Source: Natronosalvus amylolyticus (GTDB lineage: Archaea > Halobacteriota > Halobacteria > Halobacteriales > Natrialbaceae). From it: 64,000 bases of DNA. Below the pieces are notes generated by a model that searched no databases, was not told the origin of the DNA, and worked only from the letters and a program-made list of their open reading frames with translations. The DNA lies in NCBI RefSeq assembly GCF_024298845.1, contig NZ_CP101160.1:353098-417097 (forward strand), written 5' to 3'. Positions 19,301 to 28,212 of this stretch are shown here, piece after piece. The translations under genes and the position numbers were made by a program. Numbering within the stretch: position 1 is the first letter of the stretch; the number at the start of each line of letters is the position of its first letter.

Positions 19301-22300
19301 TGAGCGTCGTCTCGCCGTCGAGAATCTCCGTGAGTTCGACGGTGTCCTCACCTTCGAATGAAACGGTGACGGTTCGGTCTTCGACACCCTCGAGGTCCTC
19401 CATCCCGATGGTGGTCTCACGTTCTTCCTCGAACGGATCACCGGCCAGGTCGAACGCCCCCGTTATTCTCACACTCAATGGGTCACCTCGAGTGATCGTT
19501 GCGTCCTCGACGTCGAGCGTTGTAAGAACGGGCTCGATAGTTACGTCGAAGTCGTCGTCTGCTTCCTGAGCCGTGACCGCGAGGTCGTCGTACGATCCAG
19601 CGGCGAGCGTTGGCGTTTCGCCGTCGAACAGTTCGACGTTGGTTGCCACCCCCTCACTGATTTCAACCGCTGTCGTGCTGGCGTCTTTCCCATCAATATC
19701 GTCGACTGTCAGGTCGACCGTGCCAGTGTAGGAGTCACCAGCCACGTCTTCTGCGTCGGTAACCTCGAGTGTCAACGCATCGCCCTGGTCGATACGCTCG
19801 TTCGTGGATTCGACGGCGAATTCGTTCAGTACCGCCGTGACGACAACTTCGGACGTCGCCCCCACGTCCGTATCGTCGGCCCACACGAGGGTGATGCTCG
19901 CTTTCTGTGCGGTGAGACCAGCCGTCTCGTCTGCTGGCAGAAGTTCAAACTCCACGTCGTCGGTGCCCGCGAAGTCGACTGTCTTCTCGACATCGGTGTC
20001 AGTACCCTCGAGGTCGCCCCCCGAGACCAAGACGGTCTCCTCGCCATGGAAGTCATCTCCGGCCAGGTCGACTGCATCCGAGACCGTCATCGTGAGTAAC
20101 TCACCTTGCTCGATGCCCTCGTCTTCGACGGCGAAATCCGCGAGCACTGCCTCGAGTGTGACGTCGACCTGGGTCGTCACGTCGGTCTCGGCGGCTTCGA
20201 TGGTGACATCATCGTACGCTCCCGCCGAAATCTCTTCTGTGGTCTCTCCCTCGAGTAGCTCAATCCCGCTCACCGAACCGTCGGTGTCGAACTCGACGGC
20301 GTCAGCCGACAGCTCCTGTCCGTCGATATCGTCACCCGTCAGGTCAACCGTGTTCGTGTAGGGGTCACCAGCCTTGTCTTCGGCGTTCTCGAGGTCGACC
20401 TCGAGTGGCTCGCCTTGGTCGATTGCTACGTCGTCGGCGACATCGAAGTCAGCGAGGACGGCTTCGACGGTGAGGTCAAACGTCTCTACCAGGCCGTGGC
20501 CCTCGATGTAGACTTCGACCATCGGGCTCGCTTCGGAGAGGGCCGCCGTCTGATCTGCATCGAGGAGTTTCACGTCGCTTGCGTCCCCATCCTCGAACGT
20601 GACGTTCTTCGTGAGTGGCTCGTCCAAGAGATCAGCGTCAAAGACGTCTGACTCGAACATAACTTCGCTCTCGTCGTCGAACGAGTCCCCAATCGAGTCT
20701 TTGGCGTCCTCGAGGTCGACCTCGAGTGGCTCGCCCTGCTCGACGGTCACGTCGTCGACGGTGATATCGACGAGCGGTGGTTCCTCACCGAAGACACCGA
20801 TGATGCCGTCTTCGGTGACGTTGCCGGTGACGACCTGTTCGTCGGTATCGACACCGGAGTCATCGATCTCTTCCCACTCGCCGCTGTCGAGTCGCCAGAG
20901 CGAGAGCGTCTCGGGGTCGATCGTCTCTCCTGTCGTGAGCCGCGTTTCGTTGTAGTCGAGCTCGAGGTTCTCGAAAGTAAACTCATCTGAGATCTTCTCG
21001 ACCTCGAAGTAGTAGCCGGTTGATTCGACGGTGTCATGGTCTGCAGGCGATTCATCGACGCCATCGAGACGCAGTTCGGCTCCAGTGAATGTCACCGTTG
21101 TCTCGCCTGCCGGTGTCGTAAGCTGCTGGTTCTCCACGGACTGCTCAACGTTGGTGAGTTTCAGGTCAGTACCCAGGTTACGACCTACTGGTGTCCCGGT
21201 GTTGTTTTGAATCTCGACAGTTTGATCACCGGTGATGGCGATTCCTGCTCTGTCGTCCCATACTTCCGCGCCGTTGAGTGAGTTGTTCGTCACCGACCAG
21301 TCCTCACCAGTAGCGTCAACTCGTATTGCGTGGCCATTTTGAGCATCGCTGCGATGAAACGAACCAGCGATGGAATTATTGTCGACAGTATTCGACTCAC
21401 CACGAATATCGATGCCAGCGCGTGCGTGTCCGTCGATTTCGTTATCCTTGGCGACTGTTTCTGCGCTGTCAACGTAGATGAAATACTCAGGACGGTCAGA
21501 GTGGCTGTCCACCTCACCCGTGCTTATGATCGAATCGGAAATTGTGTTCCCCGAAGAATCGTCAATTCGGACCGCATTCCAATTTTTACCATCACCAATT
21601 GCTGAGACGTTAATACTGTTCTTCACAATGTCATTATCCGTACTTGATTCTTCGAGGAACAGTGCGGCTTGGGCGTTGGCTGTGAGGTTGTTTGCCTCGA
21701 GAGTACTGTCTACGGTTCCCGAGAGGTAGATACCCGCATCTTCGACATGATGCGACAGTTCTTCCTCGTCATCTTCACCGTTGTCGACGACTTCGTTCCC
21801 CGAAATCACCAGTTCCTCGGAGTCCACGACGTACACCCCGTTTTCGTCGTTTTCTCTGAGCGTGTTGTTCTCGACGGCCGTGTCTGTGGTGTCAGCGAGG
21901 TGAATGCCGCTGGTGGCACCTTCTTTTACCGTATTATTAGCAATGGCGGTGCCCTGCACGTCCTCGAGTACGAGTCCGTCCTCGGCGCTCCCCTCGACGG
22001 TGTTATGTTCAACGGTCGCGTCCTCGAGATCAGTCATCTCGATGCCGACATCTAATCCACTGAGCGTGACGTTCGTGATGGTGACGTTGGAGTGGTCATT
22101 CACGACGATTCCCGTACCGCTGCCGGAAATCGTGTAATCGTTCCCATCGAGGGAGACGCCATCAGCCTCGATTTCGATGCACTCCCCGCTCGCTTCGACG
22201 TCGTCGCTCAGTTCGTATGCCCCCTCAGTATCGATGGTCTGACACTGTGCGATCACCTCACCAGCGCCGACGGACACTATCCGAGTATCTGTATGATTCT

Positions 22301-23936
22301 CACTCGCAACCGTCACGTCGTCGAGATTGCCTTCGCCTTCTTCGGTGTCCCACTCGAGGGTGAGCTCGATGGACTCACCACTCTCGAGAGTCACATGCTC
22401 GGTATCTACCTCGTCGCCAGCGAAGTCCAGTAGTTCGATGGATTGTTCGTCGCCGTCTGGGCCGAAGTTGGTGACGGTGGCGTCCACCTCGAGTGTCTCA
22501 CCCACGTCGATAGCAGAGTTCGTGCCGGTAATCTCCACGCCGTAGACGGGGTCGGTGTCCTCATACGAGAGGACAGGGTAGTCGTCTTCGACGGCGTGCC
22601 AGCGATCACCACCGTCTGGGAATCCGAAGCCAACCATGTTCTCGGCGGCGTTCGCACCGGTCATCTCGTCGGTGGTGAGTCCGCCCTCGTCGGTGACAAG
22701 TCCGTCCCCTTCGCTGTCAAAGGATTTACTCACCCCGGTCGTTTCGGTGTCCCAGTACGAGTCCTCGATGCTGAAACCGGAATCGAAACTGTTTGCAACC
22801 CCGACGAGACCGCCGACATCGTCTCCATCCCCGTCGACTTCTCCGACTGCGTACGTTCGCTCGATGTCACTATTTTCGGCGTCACCGACGATACCACCAA
22901 CACTGTCGTTCCCGCGAACGGTCGCCGTGGAGTACGAATCAGAGAGGTCGGCGGAATTGGTCCCGACGAGCCCACCGACCGAGTCTGCATCCTCGTTTCC
23001 AATCGTGCCGTTCGCACTCGAGTTCGTAATCGGACTACCGTCGCCATCGCCATCGATACTCGGACTACCGTCGGCATCGCCAGCGATACCGCCGATATTC
23101 TCGTCTTCCCCATCAACCGTTCCGTTCGTAAACGAACTCGAATCGATGCTGGAGCCACTATGGTGATGGCCAACGATCCCGCCAACACGAGGGGGCCCCA
23201 CATCTTGCTTAGAAAAGACTGCTCCCTCGACGGTTGCCCCAGTGATAATTCCCCCGAAGTTCGATCCGATAGCACCACCGGTATCCCCTGAACCCGCTAC
23301 ATCGGTGCTCACGGAAACGTCCGAAACAGTTCCTCGATTCTCACCGATGAGACCGCCTACATCGTCGTTCCCCGTAACCGTCGCAGACACGAGTGTGAGA
23401 TTCGAAACCGTTCCATAATTCTGTCCGCTGAAACCGCCGACATAATCGGTCCCTGCAACCGTTGCAGACTCGAGTGTCAGGTTCGAAACCGTTCCCTGAG
23501 AGCCAATGACTTCGAACAGCCCAACCAAGTCATCTCCACCGCGGTTGATGGTTAGATTGGCAATCGTCCGGTCGTTGCCGTCGAACGTGCCGTTGAATGT
23601 CTCGTTACCTTCTACCCACGATCTATCGTCACCGTCTCCAATCGGCTCGAAGCCGTCGCCGTCGTTCCAGTCTTCGGTTTCGTTCGCCTCGATATCCTCG
23701 ACGAGTACGTAGTCCTCCTCGAGTCCGTGTTCTTCGAGACACTGTAACTGGCTCAGATTCTCGACCTCGTAATACCCGTCGCTGTTCTCATCGAAGTCGA
23801 CGTCATTGCATTCAGGTGCGCCCGTCTCCGCAGCGACACCCCCCATTGCCACCAGCACCACACACCCCAGACTCATCACGCAGATGAGTACCCACCGAGC
23901 CACCTGGCTCGATGAAAAATGATCTGGCCGATTCAT
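16335..23936 (-). CDS. Giant secreted GLUG / beta-helix / CARDB protein with PGF-CTERM anchor
   Basis: A 2533-residue exported protein. A signal peptide covers residues 1-36 (hydrophobic LICVMSLGCVVLVAMGG, then AAET). Domains in order: a first block of GLUG-type repeats (about 110-420, VGGLVG motifs), a CARDB-like Ig domain (about 455-550), a NosD-like beta-helix (about 560-930), some six copies of a roughly 90-residue module starting with I-x-Q-G-E/D-x-L-x-V (about 1040-1620), a second GLUG block (about 1640-1960) and several CARDB domains (about 1980-2450). It ends in an acidic linker and PGFGIAVTLLSLALLIF followed by RYRRR, the PGF-CTERM signal that archaeosortase ArtA replaces with a lipid anchor. 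It is therefore a cell-surface protein, plausibly an adhesin or scaffold. It is divergent from a regulator gene and followed by the STAND gene. Confidence 0.85.
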   Translation of the reverse strand: MNRPDHFSSSQVARWVLICVMSLGCVVLVAMGGVAAETGAPECNDVDFDENSDGYYEVENLSQLQCLEEHGLEEDYVLVEDIEANETEDWNDGDGFEPIGDGDDRSWVEGNETFNGTFDGNDRTIANLTINRGGDDLVGLFEVIGSQGTVSNLTLESATVAGTDYVGGFSGQNYGTVSNLTLVSATVTGNDDVGGLIGENRGTVSDVSVSTDVAGSGDTGGAIGSNFGGIITGATVEGAVFSKQDVGPPRVGGIVGHHHSGSSIDSSSFTNGTVDGEDENIGGIAGDADGSPSIDGDGDGSPITNSSANGTIGNEDADSVGGLVGTNSADLSDSYSTATVRGNDSVGGIVGDAENSDIERTYAVGEVDGDGDDVGGLVGVANSFDSGFSIEDSYWDTETTGVSKSFDSEGDGLVTDEGGLTTDEMTGANAAENMVGFGFPDGGDRWHAVEDDYPVLSYEDTDPVYGVEITGTNSAIDVGETLEVDATVTNFGPDGDEQSIELLDFAGDEVDTEHVTLESGESIELTLEWDTEEGEGNLDDVTVASENHTDTRIVSVGAGEVIAQCQTIDTEGAYELSDDVEASGECIEIEADGVSLDGNDYTISGSGTGIVVNDHSNVTITNVTLSGLDVGIEMTDLEDATVEHNTVEGSAEDGLVLEDVQGTAIANNTVKEGATSGIHLADTTDTAVENNTLRENDENGVYVVDSEELVISGNEVVDNGEDDEEELSHHVEDAGIYLSGTVDSTLEANNLTANAQAALFLEESSTDNDIVKNSINVSAIGDGKNWNAVRIDDSSGNTISDSIISTGEVDSHSDRPEYFIYVDSAETVAKDNEIDGHARAGIDIRGESNTVDNNSIAGSFHRSDAQNGHAIRVDATGEDWSVTNNSLNGAEVWDDRAGIAITGDQTVEIQNNTGTPVGRNLGTDLKLTNVEQSVENQQLTTPAGETTVTFTGAELRLDGVDESPADHDTVESTGYYFEVEKISDEFTFENLELDYNETRLTTGETIDPETLSLWRLDSGEWEEIDDSGVDTDEQVVTGNVTEDGIIGVFGEEPPLVDITVDDVTVEQGEPLEVDLEDAKDSIGDSFDDESEVMFESDVFDADLLDEPLTKNVTFEDGDASDVKLLDADQTAALSEASPMVEVYIEGHGLVETFDLTVEAVLADFDVADDVAIDQGEPLEVDLENAEDKAGDPYTNTVDLTGDDIDGQELSADAVEFDTDGSVSGIELLEGETTEEISAGAYDDVTIEAAETDVTTQVDVTLEAVLADFAVEDEGIEQGELLTMTVSDAVDLAGDDFHGEETVLVSGGDLEGTDTDVEKTVDFAGTDDVEFELLPADETAGLTAQKASITLVWADDTDVGATSEVVVTAVLNEFAVESTNERIDQGDALTLEVTDAEDVAGDSYTGTVDLTVDDIDGKDASTTAVEISEGVATNVELFDGETPTLAAGSYDDLAVTAQEADDDFDVTIEPVLTTLDVEDATITRGDPLSVRITGAFDLAGDPFEEERETTIGMEDLEGVEDRTVTVSFEGEDTVELTEILDGETTLNIDADTYTLEVYAESADEEFELTVANLFADGDGSADDPYLIEDWGHLDNVRFALDANVTLANDLDADTPGYSDVASESANDGDGFEPIGDNFDAFEGSFDGDGSTISGLYIDRTEEDDLVGLFGRTDGTATIEDVHLENATVRGTSNVGGLVGAADGTIANVSAAVDVEGAPGAEPGAGGPSEIGGLLGSNSGQIDNATAEGSVTVEDGTEIGGLVGYSGGLGGGIGYIADSHATVSVDAENSTNVGGLLGNAGPGGTVSASSATGTVEGEADVGGLVGVTQSEIDSSFATGAVSGTESVGGLVGWNNNGIVEETTANSPVTGDENVGGLVGENAGNVSQSYATGVVDDTGSTIGGLVGYDEGDVSASYWDIDATTQFASAGSDTDEYGLRTVEMTGLNATDTMNSFAFPDGEGAATWHATDDYPVLEWQGTDTFFEVNVTESNTPVEEGDSLEVTANVTNWAGDGDQRLTLTSDATSAELDEADVELASGERPGTVSLTWDTDTGDAGEYTITVSSENHSETESVTIEAAPSPSPSSPSSEPADISVTEATLENTTVLVNDSVPVSATLENNGDEDGEYTVVFYVDGVAFANESTTVEGGSSTTVKTNESIGNVGTYTITADDVEAGNVTVDRPASFDLGAVSFAADEAEPGAAVTLTTTITNSGTLSAERTVTVASLEDHDANETGKDVDTESLTLDGGENDTLEFGFETPTTEGKANYLIQTGDDEAMVNLSVVEDEQPEFTIIYVDADYGILEPGEEERVLVTVANEGDEAGDADVTIDLEGEVQSETLELDPGRAGDAAFFLSAPDDAGEYEYTVSVDETETTETMIVEAPEPSKPDWSVSDIYSDPNTAAPGEDVDIWLTIENDGDRDGTLDVEFYLGEETSEIKTLDIEAGDGDLIKTTLSAPEAEGMYDFGVVIAEGESFVDEVEGTKTVSEGAGDDDDPDNRSDDDADDENDDGQPGFGIAVTLLSLALLIFTIRYRRR

Positions 23937-24074
23937 ATAACGGTAATCGAGTGTGATCTCTTCAATCTTCCCATATGAATATCCACGGAATAAAGTACAC
24001 TCACTGATTGCGTGAAACTCAAATTATGAAATCGTGTCAAAAGGTATATAATGGTGACCAGTGAGAGTCCTATA
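23937..24074. promoter_or_regulatory. Divergent promoter between giant surface protein and regulator
   Basis: A 138-bp AT-rich intergenic region. On the plus strand TATATA (24044-24049) sits about 28 nt before ATG 24075. On the minus strand a TTTATT-like element (about 23993-23998) would start a short-leader mRNA for the giant gene. The compact layout suggests that the regulator controls both directions. Confidence 0.55.
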
Positions 24075-24881
24075 ATGGAGGAGACGGGGTTTTCACTCAC
24101 TGAAACGGCGGTTGAACACCGCGATATCCTCTCGCTTCTCGAGTCCGCTGGCCCACTGACCAGTCGCACACTTGAGGACGAACTCGGCTATTCACTGGCG
24201 ACGGTAAACCGTCATCTCCTAACCCTTCGTGAGGGCGGACTCGCCGAGAAAACGGAGTCTGCCTACACCCTCACGGCATTAGGAAAAGCCGTAGTAGAAA
24301 CTATCGAGACGACCGCTGGACAGATTTCCGTCCTCGAGGCAATCGCCGGCTCCAAGTTTCTCTCGAACGTAGCAGACGCACCACAACCGTTTGAATTCTC
24401 CTGGCTCGCCGACTCGCTCGTGATTCAAACGACAGCAGAGGACCCATACGGGCTCTACGACCGATACATCGACGTCTTCGAAAACGCAACACGCCTTCGT
24501 GTGCTCCGAAACGAAGGTGTCACCCCACCTGGTGTTGTCGATGCGATGACGCCTAAGCTGCTCGATCCAACGTTCGATGCGGAAGGAATCTGGTCTCGAG
24601 CGACAGCAGAGCGGTTCATGCAGGTGCATCCAAAAGTCAACGAGATTAGACGAAAAAATCCTGCTCTCGGGGTATACATTTCTGACGAATCGATTCCCAT
24701 CGACTTCAGCCTGTTCGACACCTGCCTTGTAATTCTTTCCTACGACCAGCAGACCGGTCACCCCATCGCCTACATCGAAACCGAAAACGAAAACGCGATG
24801 GGGTGGGCGGCCGACGTGTTCGCACACTACCGCAAACGCTCGGAGACGATTCCCGAGGTGTTCGAGGACCTCGAGTACTGA
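24075..24881 (+). CDS. wHTH transcriptional regulator with FilR1-like domain
   Basis: A 268-residue regulator. The N-terminal winged helix (SRTLEDELGYSLATVNRHLLTLREGGLAEK, residues about 30-60) is followed by a middle/C-terminal domain of the FilR1/DUF1724 type, with the late segment GHPIAYIETENENAMGWAADVF. The same two-domain arrangement begins the STAND protein encoded on the other side of the giant gene. An in-frame ATG exists at 24051, but it directly abuts the TATA box (24044-24049) and so cannot lie in the transcript. ATG 24075, about 28 nt after the TATA centre, is the likely leaderless start. It is divergent from the giant surface-protein gene and presumably regulates it. Confidence 0.8.
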   Translation: MEETGFSLTETAVEHRDILSLLESAGPLTSRTLEDELGYSLATVNRHLLTLREGGLAEKTESAYTLTALGKAVVETIETTAGQISVLEAIAGSKFLSNVADAPQPFEFSWLADSLVIQTTAEDPYGLYDRYIDVFENATRLRVLRNEGVTPPGVVDAMTPKLLDPTFDAEGIWSRATAERFMQVHPKVNEIRRKNPALGVYISDESIPIDFSLFDTCLVILSYDQQTGHPIAYIETENENAMGWAADVFAHYRKRSETIPEVFEDLEY

Positions 24882-25189
24882 CAGTGGGTCGTGGCTACGC
24901 ATTGGTATTTCGCAGACAGGTCTTCACAGAGCACGGACGTATGTCACAGAGCAACGGGAGGTATGTAGTCTGCGACGTCGCCTTTACCGTGCGGCGGCTA
25001 CCGTGTCGCTAGTCTCTGGATCGAACTGGACGTAAATGACAAGTTCGTCGAACCAGACGACCGGGCGCTTCGTTCTGGCCGTCATCCTCTAAGAAAGTGA
25101 TGCCCAACTGGCCCAGCCGGCTGAATCCATAGTGGGCCATCTTCATCAGCGGTCGAGGCAAGAGTGTCAGCATTAGCACCTCGCATTGT

Positions 25190-25412
25190 GAATAAACGAG
25201 AACGCTTTCGCCCAGCGATCAACTGACTGCCACGAACTCAGATACGGAAAGCGGTCGAAAAACCGCCTGGTCCGGAATTTGAACGGGCTGAACCACGACT
25301 CGACGATCGAGCGATCACCCCAGGTTTCTCGGCGCGACTCACACGGTAGCTCGAGCTCGTCGAGGCTCCAGTTGTACCAGGGGCCACTATCGACGACGAT
25401 GACGGAGTACTA
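25190..25412 (-). pseudogene. C-terminal fragment of a DDE transposase
   Basis: The minus strand reads VDSGPWYNWSLDELELP, then WGDRSIVESWFSPFKFRTRR and a stretch ending WAKAFSFIHN. This is the end of a haloarchaeal DDE transposase catalytic domain. It has no start and runs into stops on both sides. It begins right after the sequence GGAGTACTAAG, which is also the right end of the 90-bp hairpin repeats nearby, so this family of ends may belong to the same element. The segment 24985-25065 on the same strand looks like the tail of another, unidentified gene. Confidence 0.55.
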
Positions 25413-25480
25413 AGCCAATGCTCTGGATGTTCCACACTTCTTCTGCCAACTGCTGAATAGGTCGAGCGAAGCATGGTGAA

Positions 25481-25570
25481 CTCAGTGGTTCGTCAAGCCT
25501 AAACGTGTGGGCCGAACCGATAGCGTTTGTCAGGTTCGGCCCACACGTCGACGCTTGACGGAGTACTTAG
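25481..25570 (+). repeat. 90-bp hairpin repeat, copy B
   Basis: The inner stem CGTGTGGGCCGAACC/GGTTCGGCCCACACG is a perfect 15-bp inverted repeat, and the outer arms CGTCAAGC/GCTTGACG are perfect. It has the same 90-bp length as copies A and C. Together with copy C it flanks the FAD-dependent oxidoreductase gene. Confidence 0.85.
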
Positions 25571-25671
25571 GGCCCAAATTGGTCACGGCACGCCGCTCAG
25601 GGTACCGGTGTGTACAAAAGGTGGCCCAACCTTCCACGCAAGTCGGGATAGGGGGACTCTGAAAAAACCGT

Positions 25672-27141
25672 TCAGGAGGTCGAGGACGCGGCGAGTTCCC
25701 ATAACCGATCAAGGTTTGTAATCGCCGGCTCTTGGTACTCAGCGATCCGCTCGAGTGCGTCCTGCATGCGTGGGTCGTCGAGGTGTTCGTTCATCCCTCG
25801 TGTATAACTGAGTCGACACCTTTGTCGCCAGTCTTCGATGTCGGGTTCCCCTTGCCACGCGACGAGGGCCCGATGCATGACGAGAGTTTGACCGACGAAC
25901 TTCTCCGCGTCGCCGAGCCCGGGGTTAGGCGGACACAACCGGTTTTTCTCCGCTTCGTCGGTGCGGTTCGCCTCGACGTACGCAGTGATAGCAGGGCTGA
26001 AAGGAATGGTCCCGGGAGCGATTATATACTGAATGGTGATCCGGTAGGGCGTGAAGATCGGCCGCGTCGGGGGAGTGTCGACACCAGGGGCGGTGCAGTC
26101 GACGTGCACATGCTTTGGGTCGGTGGGCACGGTCCCCTCGTCGAGCACGATGCGGTCGGCCTCGAGACGCTGGACGTATCCTTTACGGATAACAGTGCGA
26201 ATCTGGCGTAGATCGTCGCGTTCATCCTGACTGAGGGTCGCCCCGCGTAAGGTTTCGGGTTCGACCTCGGGGTCAAGCGGGATCAGCACCTCGTTGGCCT
26301 CTAGTCGCCGGAAAAAGTCGGGGACGTCTTCGGCCTCCGCGGCAGCTTCCGTCCACCGCGAAAACGACTCCATGACTAACGGCACATGCTCCAGGGGTTC
26401 AAAATTGCGCCGGGGAAAGGTCCAGGGATCGCGGGGTCGAATCCACCTGATCTCTCCCGGTGGAACGCCCTTTTTGAGCAGCCAGCCACAGGTGTCCATG
26501 GACGTTTTCCCCGCCCCGATGACAGTGAACCCGTCGGCTGGATCGGTGAGGTCGACGAGTTCGTTGGGGGTGACCAGCCGCACGTCCGTCTCAACGTCGA
26601 AGGGCGGTGTGTGGGTCGCGGGGATGGACGATTCCACGTAGGTGGCGTCCACGACCCGGCGCCGGACCTTGACCTCGGTCGTCTCTCCGGTCAGCCGCGA
26701 CTCGAACCGATGGCGGCCCGCATCGGGACCGATGTAGTTGGACATGCCGAAAAAGCGAACCTGCCCCGAGCCGATCAGGTCCTTCTCGAGTACGCGGCGA
26801 TAATAGTCACAGATCTCCGCGCCGGTAGCACGCTCGTAGAAGCCGGCATTGGGTCCGACCTCGTCGATCTCGTCTGTACCGAGCCGCCGTGAGTTGACTC
26901 CGTAGACCGCAGACGGATTGTGCAGCCGTACGAACGGGTAGGCGTCGTTCCAGTGGCCACCTGGATTCGTCCGCCGGTCTACCATCACGACATTGGCATC
27001 GGACTCGTCGATCAACGTGTCCGTAAACGCCATCCCCGACGCCCCGGCACCCACCACCAGGTAATCCGTCTCAAGCGCCTCCACGTCGAACCACCCCTGT
27101 CGGCAGACGCTCAGCGCGATTGCTCCCGGAAGAACCCCCAC
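25672..27141 (-). CDS. FAD/NAD(P)-dependent oxidoreductase (flavin monooxygenase-like)
   Basis: A 489-residue two-dinucleotide-binding-domain flavoprotein. The FAD-binding GxGxxG (VVGAGASGMAF) lies near residue 30, an acidic strand end and DRRTNPGGHW follow, and a second nucleotide-binding motif (FTVIGAGKTSMD) lies near residue 205. The pattern fits the NAD(P)-binding/flavin-containing monooxygenase group, but no substrate can be named. The start is uncertain: ATG 27141 gives a 19-residue extension that is not acidic, so GTG 27084 (VEALETDYLVVGAGA) is a good alternative. The gene sits alone between two copies of the 90-bp hairpin repeat and two transposase remnants, suggesting acquisition by transfer. 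Confidence 0.75.
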   Translation of the reverse strand: MGVLPGAIALSVCRQGWFDVEALETDYLVVGAGASGMAFTDTLIDESDANVVMVDRRTNPGGHWNDAYPFVRLHNPSAVYGVNSRRLGTDEIDEVGPNAGFYERATGAEICDYYRRVLEKDLIGSGQVRFFGMSNYIGPDAGRHRFESRLTGETTEVKVRRRVVDATYVESSIPATHTPPFDVETDVRLVTPNELVDLTDPADGFTVIGAGKTSMDTCGWLLKKGVPPGEIRWIRPRDPWTFPRRNFEPLEHVPLVMESFSRWTEAAAEAEDVPDFFRRLEANEVLIPLDPEVEPETLRGATLSQDERDDLRQIRTVIRKGYVQRLEADRIVLDEGTVPTDPKHVHVDCTAPGVDTPPTRPIFTPYRITIQYIIAPGTIPFSPAITAYVEANRTDEAEKNRLCPPNPGLGDAEKFVGQTLVMHRALVAWQGEPDIEDWRQRCRLSYTRGMNEHLDDPRMQDALERIAEYQEPAITNLDRLWELAASSTS

Positions 27142-27314
27142 TGATCTGTTTCGCGTCGGATTCGAACTGATCGATATCGTCTGTCATTTCATGGCTGCTC
27201 TATGCGAGAAAGTCAAAAAAAGCCATTCTGTGACGGATTTGCAGGGGTTGAGCAGGAACTACCACGTGCAAGTCCATCGGACAGTGTGGGACATGTGTCC
27301 TGTCTCACATGCGA

Positions 27315-27404
27315 CAAAGTGGTTCGCCAAGCCTGAACATGTGAGCCGAACCGAGAGCGATTGTCAGGTTCGGCTCACACTTCGACGCTTGACGGAGTAC
27401 TAAG
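27315..27404 (+). repeat. 90-bp hairpin repeat, copy C
   Basis: The inner stem TGTGAGCCGAACC/GGTTCGGCTCACA is perfect. The outer arm has one mismatch (CGCCAAGC/GCTTGACG). It lies just before the IS6-like transposase remnant, in the same orientation as copies A and B. Confidence 0.85.
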
Positions 27405-27473
27405 AATCGGCCTAGCCAGTTGAAATGCCTCTTTCCATGACGGTGTTTAGCTTGAGTATGAAGTGGTGAGGCG

Positions 27474-28012
27474 GTGGCAGTCTTTGGTGCCTATGCCGAA
27501 AACTGCCAGCCTCAGGGATCTAGTGGATGGATCGACTTGGAATTTGTGCAACGCGAGCGGACACCACGCGAGCTGATGGCGCTCGGTATTCGACTCCATC
27601 TGGGCGGTCTGTCGCTTTCGAATACCGTTCGAGAACTCGAGAAGTATGGTGTCGAACGGAGTCGGAAGGCGGTTCATGACTGGGTTCACAAAGCCGATTT
27701 GCGCCGAAAGACGGTGCCAGTCCAACCCAGGTCGCACTCGACGAGACTGTGATCTGGATCGATGGACACCAATACTGGCTGTATGCAGCGGTCGATCCAG
27801 CGACCAACCGGTTCTTGCACGTTCAACTGTATTACGCACTTACAACCGCTCTCACAGAGATGTTTCTCGCGGAGCTTATGGAGAAACACGACGTCGAAGT
27901 CGCTGTCTTCCTGATTGATTCGGCTGCCTGGTTGAAAGCTGCACACTACCGGCGTGGCCTCGAACAGGCCGTTCAAACGCACCCTCCGCCAGACCACGCT
28001 CTGCCTTCCTAA
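27474..28012 (+). pseudogene. Frameshifted, truncated IS6-family transposase
   Basis: The first part (27474-27752) reads IDLEFVQRERTPRELMALGI, then GLSLSNTVRELEKYGVERSRKAVHDWVHKADL, a clear match to haloarchaeal IS6-family transposases. The frame is lost at about 27720-27735, where VALDET appears in another frame. The catalytic part then resumes as WIDGHQYWLYAAVDPATN and ends early after VFLIDSAAWLKAA. The third catalytic region (the N-R-N-x-V-E segment and the C-terminus) is missing. One indel and a deletion make it inactive. Confidence 0.85.
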
Positions 28013-28014
28013 CT

Positions 28015-28212
28015 ATGACACACTCCAACGATATGACACCGACTGTTGAAGGGGCATCTGGCCGTTGTGAATTGAGTATCGTTGTCATAGACAATCCAAA
28101 CTCGGCCAACGAGTGCGTTCTTTATCCATCGAACGCGACCGACAAAGAACTCGAAAAGATGTGGATTCTCGCCGAAGAGGGTGATTATACCCATCTGGAG
28201 GATAGCCAGTGA
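28015..28212 (+). CDS. Small DUF7511-like protein (65 aa)
   Basis: A small acidic protein with the core ECVLYPSNATDKELEKMWILAEEGDYTHLED. The spacing of C-x-[LI]-Y, M/S-W-I and A-x-EG-x-Y/F-x-x-L-E also occurs in two other small genes here (48177-48416 and 52875-53057), so the window holds a three-member family. Databases, as I recall, call it DUF7511; its function is unknown. It starts 3 nt after the transposase remnant, so its original promoter may have been replaced. Confidence 0.65.
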   Translation: MTHSNDMTPTVEGASGRCELSIVVIDNPNSANECVLYPSNATDKELEKMWILAEEGDYTHLEDSQ

